A DNA stretch of 48,411 nt, from assembly GCA_964602525.1 (NCBI GenBank), contig CAZRSA010000004.1, positions 1-48,411 on the forward strand. Direction: 5' to 3'. The notes under the pieces are model-generated. The model was given only the letters and a program-made list of their open reading frames with translations. It was not told where the DNA came from and ran no database searches. Of this stretch, positions 43,460 to 48,411 are shown piece after piece. The stretch is from Lentisalinibacter sp964602525. Its GTDB lineage: Bacteria; Pseudomonadota; Gammaproteobacteria; Steroidobacterales; Woeseiaceae. How positions within the stretch are numbered: the stretch's first letter is position 1; each line of letters opens with the position of its first letter. The translations under genes and the position numbers were made by a program.

Positions 43460-44068
43460 CTACTTCTTCATGTCGGCCGGGAAGGGAAAGGCGTTCGACG
43501 AGTCGATGCTGGCGAAACGCCCGGGGTGCAGGTAGGCGAACAGCGGCGCCTCGTGAATGAGTTCCTGATCGTCCCGGTCGGAGCTTCGCAGCGCCGCGGC
43601 GTCGACCCGGGCGGCCACGATGCGCCCGGTGATCAGGCTGTTCACGCCGAAGTCGTCATAGATGCGGTAGTGCTCGCACTCGAGGAACAGATACGCATCC
43701 TCCACCAGGACGCCGTCCACCTGTTCGGCGGGGATCGTGCTGAAGGCGTCGAGTACCGGCTTCTCGCCGGTGTCGCAGCGGGGTGAGGCGGCCAGGCTGG
43801 CGTACAGCACCTGGGACGGTTTCGGGAAACTGACGGTGAATACGCCCGTGCGACGGATGTTGCGGTAGGTACTGTGCGAGGGCGTGCAGACGAAGCCGAA
43901 GTAGTTCTCCCAGCCCATCGGCGAGACCATGTGCTTCGGCGCCAGGTCCGGACTACCGTCCTCGTCCCGGGTACCCACCAGTACCAGCGGCGCCACCATG
44001 AAACAGCGCTCCCAGATGGGACGCGAGACATCCAGTGCCACGCGTCGTCTGCCGGCTGCCTCGGTCAT
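43460..44068 (-). CDS. Flavin-reductase-domain protein
   Basis: 202 residues with the flavin-reductase-like FMN-binding split barrel: PLVLVGTRDEDGSPDLAPKH near the N-terminus, VSPMGWENYFGFVC, NIRRTGVFTVSFP, and VLVEDAYLFLECEHYRI. It should bind FMN and reduce it or another substrate. GGAGG precedes the ATG. First gene of a tightly packed operon with the M20 peptidase and P-loop protein. A TTGGAG-N17-TAGCGT pair upstream may be its promoter. Confidence 0.85.
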   Translation of the reverse strand: MTEAAGRRRVALDVSRPIWERCFMVAPLVLVGTRDEDGSPDLAPKHMVSPMGWENYFGFVCTPSHSTYRNIRRTGVFTVSFPKPSQVLYASLAASPRCDTGEKPVLDAFSTIPAEQVDGVLVEDAYLFLECEHYRIYDDFGVNSLITGRIVAARVDAAALRSSDRDDQELIHEAPLFAYLHPGRFASIDSSNAFPFPADMKK

Positions 44069-44158
44069 ACCGACCCTCCTTCGCCTGTCCGGGCCTCGTA
44101 TTCACGCTACCGTCCGACCCTGGACGCTCCAATAGGTAATTGCCGCCGGGCAGACAGC

Positions 44159-44620
44159 TCAGGGGATGGGCAGCTCAGTGGTGCGGCGCACGGTGCGCAG
44201 CGCCACACTGGAGTGCACGCGGGCCACCCCGGGCAGGGTGGCGAGATGCCGGCGATGGATGCGTTCGAAATCCGCCATATCCGCCACCACCAGCCGCAGC
44301 AGGTAGTCGAATTCGCCGGTCATGAGGTAGCACTCCATCACCTCCGGCAGCTCACGCACCGCGGCCTCGAAGGCGTCCAGGTCGCTTTGCTCCTCGCGTT
44401 GCAGCGTGATGCTGACGAAGACGTTGCCAGGCAGTCCGGCGCTGTGCTGATCCAGCAGCGCGGCGTAACGCTCGATGAGTCCGTCCTGCTCCAACGCGCG
44501 CACCCGCCTGAGGCACGCCGATTCGGACAGGTTCACCCTGGCGGCGAGTTCCACGTTGCTGATGCGCCCCTCACGCTGGAGGATGCGGAGTATGGCCCTG
44601 TCGTAGCGGTCCGTTTTCAT
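44159..44620 (-). CDS. Lrp/AsnC-family regulator
   Basis: 153 residues. N-terminal HTH (DRAILRILQREGRISNVELAARVNLSESACLRRVRALEQDGLI) and C-terminal RAM domain (PEVMECYLMTGEFDYLLRLVVADMADFE). Typical Lrp proteins sense amino acids. It lies divergent from alanine dehydrogenase, the classic arrangement for an alanine-responsive regulator. A GAAAT-N5-ATTTC dyad starts six bases upstream of its ATG. Confidence 0.93.
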   Translation of the reverse strand: MKTDRYDRAILRILQREGRISNVELAARVNLSESACLRRVRALEQDGLIERYAALLDQHSAGLPGNVFVSITLQREEQSDLDAFEAAVRELPEVMECYLMTGEFDYLLRLVVADMADFERIHRRHLATLPGVARVHSSVALRTVRRTTELPIP

Positions 44621-44625
44621 CGCAG

Positions 44626-44640
44626 GAAATTGTGTATTTC
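44626..44640. promoter_or_regulatory. Probable Lrp/AsnC-type operator
   Basis: GAAAT-TGTGT-ATTTC, a perfect 5-bp dyad with 5-base spacer, in the intergenic region between the Lrp gene and alanine dehydrogenase, close to the Lrp start. Size and AT-rich centre fit Lrp-family sites. Likely site of autoregulation and control of ald. Confidence 0.55.
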
Positions 44641-44760
44641 ATGGGTTTGGCTACAGATTCTGCCACGTATATGGCTTGTCCTGCCCGTGATTCGCAGCCC
44701 GCTCCACGCTCCGGCAGTATCCTGTTGGTATCTGAAACCGCCGGCCGGAGGGGGACAGTC

Positions 44761-45882
44761 ATGCGTATCGGCGTACCGAAAGAGATCAAGGTCCACGAGT
44801 ACCGTGTCGGCATGGTGCCGGCCGGCGTGAAGGAACTGGTGCAGGAAGGCCACGAGGTCATCGTCGAGACCGGCGCCGGGCTCGCCATCAACATGACGGA
44901 CGAGGACTACCGGGGCGCCGGAGCCCGCATCGCCGCCGACGCCGCCGAGGTGTTCGAGCAGGGCGAGCTGATCGTCAAGGTGAAGGAACCCCAGCTGAAG
45001 GAATGCGAGATGCTGCGTGAGGGGCAGGTGCTGTTCACCTACCTGCATCTCGCCGCCGATCCTCAGCAGGCCGAGGGACTGGTTAAGTCCGGCTGCACGG
45101 CCATCGCCTACGAGACCGTCACGGGATCCGGCGGATCGCTGCCGCTGCTGACGCCCATGAGCGAGGTTGCGGGACGCATGTCCATCCAGGCCGGCGCCTT
45201 CGCGCTGCAGAAGGCCGGCGGCGGCCGCGGCATCCTGCTGGGCGGAGTGCCCGGGGTGCGCCCGGCCCGGGTGGTGGTGCTCGGCGGCGGCGTCGCCGGC
45301 ACCAATGCCGCGGAGATGGCCATCGGTCTCGGCGCCGAGGTGACGGTGATCGACCGCTCCGTGCCCCGCATGCGTCAGCTGAACGACATCTTCGGCGGCC
45401 GCCTGAAGACCGAGTTTTCCACCCAGCATTCCATCGACACGCTGGTGCCGCGGGCGGATCTGGTCATCGGTTCCGTGCTGATCACCGGCCACGCGGCGCC
45501 GAAGCTGGTGACCGAGGAGCACGTGAAGGCGATGTGGCCGGGCTCCGTGCTGGTGGACATCTCCATCGACCAGGGCGGCTGCTTCGAGACCAGCCGGCCG
45601 ACCACCCATGCCGAGCCCACCTACATCGTGGACGACGTGGTGCACTACTGCGTCACCAACATGCCGGGTGCGGTACCACGCACGTCGACCTTCGCGCTGA
45701 CCAACGTGACGCTGCCCTTCGTACGGGCGCTGGCCGATCACGGCTGGCGCAAGGCGCTGGCCGCGGACGAGCACCTGGCCCACGGGCTGAACGTGCATGC
45801 GGGCCATGTCACCCACGAGGCCGTGGCGGAGGATCTCGGCTACGGCTACATGCCGGCGGAGGAAGCGGTCAGCGCGGCATGA
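44761..45882 (+). CDS. ald: Alanine dehydrogenase
   Basis: 373 residues. NAD-dependent oxidative deamination of L-alanine to pyruvate and ammonia, in the cytoplasm. Typical features: start MRIGVPKEIKVHEYRVG, LIVKVKEPQ with the substrate lysine, YLHLAADP with the catalytic His, the NAD-binding GGGVAGTNAAEMA and VDISIDQGGCFETSRPTTH. GGAGGGGG precedes the ATG. It is divergent from an Lrp regulator, which should control it. The final 14 bases overlap the stop of a decayed acyl-CoA ligase tail on the opposite strand. Confidence 0.96.
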   Translation: MRIGVPKEIKVHEYRVGMVPAGVKELVQEGHEVIVETGAGLAINMTDEDYRGAGARIAADAAEVFEQGELIVKVKEPQLKECEMLREGQVLFTYLHLAADPQQAEGLVKSGCTAIAYETVTGSGGSLPLLTPMSEVAGRMSIQAGAFALQKAGGGRGILLGGVPGVRPARVVVLGGGVAGTNAAEMAIGLGAEVTVIDRSVPRMRQLNDIFGGRLKTEFSTQHSIDTLVPRADLVIGSVLITGHAAPKLVTEEHVKAMWPGSVLVDISIDQGGCFETSRPTTHAEPTYIVDDVVHYCVTNMPGAVPRTSTFALTNVTLPFVRALADHGWRKALAADEHLAHGLNVHAGHVTHEAVAEDLGYGYMPAEEAVSAA

Positions 45883-46011
45883 CGTCCTGGCCGGCCACCC
45901 GCCGCCCGCCCTTCCAGTAGCGGTCGCGGCGAAAGCGGCCACCAGCGCCTTCCGCGTCTCGCCCCACTTCTCGTGGGGTACGCCGATGACCGCGGACGCC
46001 CGCCGCTTTAT
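45869..46011 (-). pseudogene. C-terminal remnant of an acyl-CoA ligase (AMP-binding enzyme)
   Basis: On the minus strand one frame reads SAVIGVPHEKWGETRKALV, the conserved opening of the AMP-binding C-terminal domain. A second frame just after reads FRRDRYWKGGRRVAGQ and ends in a stop, matching the extreme C-terminus of FadD-like ligases. The roughly 60 residues normally between them, including the catalytic lysine loop, are missing, and a stop lies directly upstream of the first segment. This is a decayed tail of a gene whose body has been lost from this site. Confidence 0.65.
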
Positions 46012-46057
46012 TCACCTGCGCGGCCCGCCACGGCAGACAAGGGCCATGGCTCTCGCG

Positions 46058-46063
46058 TAGGCT
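46058..46063 (+). promoter_or_regulatory. Possible -10 of the exchanger gene
   Basis: TAGGCT on the plus strand, start expected near 46070, about 38 bases before the ATG at 46108. An ATG at 46070 sits exactly six bases after the hexamer and opens a 20-codon frame overlapping the exchanger start. Confidence 0.3.
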
Positions 46064-46107
46064 GGAAGCATGATCACCCGGCGGGCGCAACGGCCCGAAC
46101 CACGGAC

Positions 46108-47142
46108 ATGGACCCGAGCGGCTGGCCGCTGACGGCGCTGGTGGCCGCTTTCGCCGCGGCCGCAGCACTCATCGGCGTCTTCGGCGTCATCATGACCCGG
46201 GCGGCGCGGGATCTCGCCCACCGCACCGGCCTCGGCGAGGCGCTGATGGGTGCCGTGCTGATCGGCGGGGCCACCTCGCTGTCGGGTATCACCACCTCCG
46301 TTACGGCCGCCTGGAACGGCCATGCCGGGCTGGCGGTCAGCAACGGACTCGGCGGCATCGCTGCCCAGACGGCGTTCCTCGCCGTCGCCGACATGTTCTA
46401 TCGTCGGGCCAACCTGGAGCACGCGGCAGCCTCGGTGGAGAACCTGATGATGTGCGCGTTCCTGATGGTGCTGCTCGCGCTGCAGATGATCGCCTTCGCC
46501 GTGCCGGAGCTCGCTGTTCTGGGCGTGCACCCCGGGAGCGTCGTGCTGATCGGCGCCTACCTGTTCGGCCTGTCGCTGCTGGTGCGCACCCATCGCCGGC
46601 CCATGTGGCTGCCGAAACGCACCACGGATACCCGGCCGGACGGTCGGGAGCGGCGCTTCCGCACCCGGCTGGGACTGCCGTCGCTGTGGCTGACCTTCGC
46701 CGGCTGCGCCGCGGTGGTGGCTTTCTCGGGCTGGATACTGGCCCGGGTCGCCGTACCCCTGGCGGCACGCACGGGGCTGTCCGAGAGCTTTGTCGGCGGC
46801 ACGCTGACGGCCGTCGCCACCTCCCTGCCCGAGCTGGTCATCGCCGTATCCGCCGTACGCATGGGCGCACTCACGCTGGCGGTCGGCGACATCGTCGGCG
46901 GCAACGCCTTCGATACCCTGTTCGTGGCCATATCCGACGTCGCCTACCGGGAGGGATCCATCTACGCCGCCCTCGCCGGTGCCGAGCTGCTCTGGCTGGC
47001 GCTGACCATGCTCATGACGGGCGTGCTGCTGGCAGGACTCCTGTTCCGGGAACGTCACGGGGTAGGCAACATCGGATTCGAGAGCCTGCTGCTGTTCGCC
47101 ATCTACCTGGGCGGTGCCGCGCTGGTGGCCGTCACCGGCTAG
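46108..47142 (+). CDS. Sodium/calcium-exchanger-superfamily membrane protein
   Basis: 344 residues with about ten hydrophobic segments in two repeats separated by a hydrophilic loop (about 170-195). Each repeat has an alpha-motif: GGATSLSGITTSVTAAWNG early and GGTLTAVATSLPELVIAVSA later, followed by GDIVGGNAFDTLF. The second repeat has the canonical ATSLPE; the first has ATSLSG in place of the acidic residue, so ion selectivity may differ from standard Ca2+/cation antiporters. No ribosome site is evident. The preceding 225 bases contain the acyl-CoA ligase remnant. Confidence 0.85.
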   Translation: MDPSGWPLTALVAAFAAAAALIGVFGVIMTRAARDLAHRTGLGEALMGAVLIGGATSLSGITTSVTAAWNGHAGLAVSNGLGGIAAQTAFLAVADMFYRRANLEHAAASVENLMMCAFLMVLLALQMIAFAVPELAVLGVHPGSVVLIGAYLFGLSLLVRTHRRPMWLPKRTTDTRPDGRERRFRTRLGLPSLWLTFAGCAAVVAFSGWILARVAVPLAARTGLSESFVGGTLTAVATSLPELVIAVSAVRMGALTLAVGDIVGGNAFDTLFVAISDVAYREGSIYAALAGAELLWLALTMLMTGVLLAGLLFRERHGVGNIGFESLLLFAIYLGGAALVAVTG

Positions 47143-47219
47143 CTGGTTGACGCTGGTTTTGGGCCGCCGCAAGATGCTCTCATCACCGCAGGCGCCCGGC
47201 GGCGCCGGAGAACCGACCG

Positions 47220-48411
47220 ATGACACTGGCTGACCTGAAGCAATACGACGCCCGGCGCTGGCACGAGATCGCCGACGCCACGAAAACCCGGCTGGAGACC
47301 CGTCATTTCATCGCCGGCGAATACGTCGACGCGGTCGACGGCGGGCGTTTGGAGACCGTCGATCCCGCCACCGGCGAGACTCTCGCCGAGGTGGCCGCCG
47401 GCAACGAGAGGGACATAGACGCCGCGGTGGCCGCGGCGCGGGCCGCGTTCCGCTCCGGCGTCTGGTCACGAATGGCGCCACGGGCGCGGATGGCCGTCAT
47501 GTACCGCTTCGCCGAACTCATCGAGGAGAACGCCGCGGAGCTGGCGGTGCTCGACACGCTCACCATGGGGAAGCCGATCCGGGACATGATCGGCGTCGAC
47601 ATCCGCGCGATGCTGCTCACGATCCGCTTCATGGGCGAGAGCATCGACAAGATCGAGGGCAAGGTGACCAATACCGCCAGCGACGTCGCCCATTTCGTGT
47701 TGCGCGAGCCGCTGGGCGTCGTCGCTGCCGTCACGCCGTGGAACTTCCCCATGCTGATGGCGGCCTGGAAGTTCGCACCCGCACTTGCAGCCGGCAACAC
47801 GCTGGTGCTGAAGCCCGCGGAACAGGCGCCGCTCTCCTGCCTGCGCCTGGCGGAGCTGTTCGCGGAGGCCGGAGGCCCACCCGGCGTATTCAACGTGGTG
47901 AACGGCCTCGGCGAGGCCGCGGGCAAGCCGCTGGCACTACATGACGACGTGGCCAAAATCTCGTTCACGGGCTCCACCGATGTGGGCAAGCTCATGCTCC
48001 AGTATGCCGGCCAGTCCAACATGAAGAAGGTGGGTCTCGAGTGCGGCGGCAAGTCGCCCCAGGTGTTCCTGCACGACCTGCCGGACATGGAACGCGCCGT
48101 GGAAACCGCCTATCACGCCATCTACGGCAACATGGGCGAGGCCTGCAATGCCGGCTCCCGCATCATGCTCGACCGCCGCATCCACGACGAGTTCGTCGAG
48201 CGTTTCACCGCCGGGGCCCGGGAGGCCTACCGGCCGGGCGATCCCCTGGACCCGGCCACCACGATGGGGCCGCTGGTGACGCGCCGGGACCAGCAACGGG
48301 TGCTGGGGCTGGTGGACAAAGGCCGCCGCGAGGGCGCGAAGCTGGTTTTCGGCGGTGGCGTGCCGGAGGCCCTGGAACGGGGCGCCTACGTGGAGCCGAC
48401 GCTCTTCACCG
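47220..48411 (+). CDS. Aldehyde dehydrogenase (cut by right edge)
   Basis: About 397 of roughly 495 residues are present. NAD(P)-dependent oxidation of an aldehyde to an acid. Features: TPWNFPMLMAAWKFAPALAAGNTLVLKPAEQ (cofactor-binding region), FTGSTDVGK, general-base Glu in LECGGKSPQVF and the catalytic Cys in GEACNAGSR. It resembles the PuuC/gamma-glutamyl-aminobutyraldehyde type, but related groups fit too. GGAG lies nine bases before the ATG at 47220. The C-terminus is beyond the window. Confidence 0.92.
   Translation, partial: MTLADLKQYDARRWHEIADATKTRLETRHFIAGEYVDAVDGGRLETVDPATGETLAEVAAGNERDIDAAVAAARAAFRSGVWSRMAPRARMAVMYRFAELIEENAAELAVLDTLTMGKPIRDMIGVDIRAMLLTIRFMGESIDKIEGKVTNTASDVAHFVLREPLGVVAAVTPWNFPMLMAAWKFAPALAAGNTLVLKPAEQAPLSCLRLAELFAEAGGPPGVFNVVNGLGEAAGKPLALHDDVAKISFTGSTDVGKLMLQYAGQSNMKKVGLECGGKSPQVFLHDLPDMERAVETAYHAIYGNMGEACNAGSRIMLDRRIHDEFVERFTAGAREAYRPGDPLDPATTMGPLVTRRDQQRVLGLVDKGRREGAKLVFGGGVPEALERGAYVEPTLFT

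Noticed and set aside
46070..46132. Twenty-codon frame starting six bases after TAGGCT, overlapping the exchanger start
   Set aside because: It fits the leaderless spacing, but the peptide is arginine/proline-rich without recognisable features; kept only as a possible promoter.

Overview
This is chromosomal DNA from a GC-rich bacterium, most likely a gammaproteobacterium. The evidence is a glnE of the enterobacterial two-domain type, a CysB regulator divergent from cysK, a TIGR04211-type SH3/anchor protein, a PA2778/PA2779-type pair, an SO2930-type cytochrome and a TonB-dependent receptor. I cannot name the genus. Coding density is high, and no tRNA, rRNA, CRISPR array or insertion sequence was seen. 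Two gene remnants were found: an ABC ATPase and an acyl-CoA ligase tail.

Layout. 1-6.2 kb: the start of glnE (runs off the left edge), a flavodoxin-like protein, a degenerate-GGDEF/EAL protein, and cysK facing away from cysB. 6.2-9.4 kb: SH3/anchor protein, PBP4-type DacB and a DUF3187 protein. 9.4-11.5 kb: a tight minus-strand cassette of a CDP-alcohol phosphatidyltransferase, a HAD phosphatase and a VTT/DedA-type membrane protein, plausibly phospholipid head-group synthesis. 11.9-13.3 kb: ECF sigma factor with an RskA-type anti-sigma factor. 13.3-17.4 kb: quinone-reductase-like oxidoreductase, transglutaminase/TPR lipoprotein and a PAS-PAS sigma-54 activator (EBP). 17.4-17.8 kb: a gene-free stretch holding three operator palindromes, a near-consensus sigma-54 promoter and a structured probable small RNA. 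17.8-25.5 kb: PGPGW membrane protein, secreted protein, dienelactone hydrolase-like lipoprotein, Kef-type antiporter, PA2778/PA2779 pair, a 54-residue membrane protein, a PF10118 di-iron protein, an epimerase/reductase and a DUF3598-like protein. 25.7-33 kb: ABC remnant, diheme cytochrome and beta-helix lipoproteins, diguanylate cyclase, double cupin and TonB receptor. 33.2-37.7 kb: AlaX editing protein, M3 peptidase lipoprotein, a TPR protein and a LysR regulator. 37.9-44.1 kb: a large BNR-repeat (VPS10-like) exported protein and the operon flavin reductase - M20 carboxypeptidase - P-loop protein. 44.2-48.4 kb: Lrp regulator divergent from alanine dehydrogenase, acyl-CoA ligase remnant, Na/Ca exchanger-like protein and an aldehyde dehydrogenase cut by the right edge.

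The best candidate for an undescribed system is at 15.6-17.8 kb. The EBP gene and a sigma-54 promoter face away from each other across three copies of an ACGGAATTCCGT-like palindrome. The sigma-54 promoter points into about 260 bases with no plausible ORF, strong hairpins and a terminator-like end. The first palindrome lies inside the spacer of the EBP gene's own sigma-70 promoter. The layout predicts an EBP that activates a small RNA and represses itself.

A second, window-wide pattern is that seven genes have a TANNNT hexamer exactly six bases before the start codon and no usable Shine-Dalgarno sequence: glnE, the phosphatidyltransferase, the EBP, the secreted protein at 18120, the hydrolase at 19567, the 54-residue protein and the LysR gene. 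This is the signature of leaderless transcripts, while most other genes carry GGGAGA/GGAG ribosome sites. All functional statements are read from sequence motifs without database searches.
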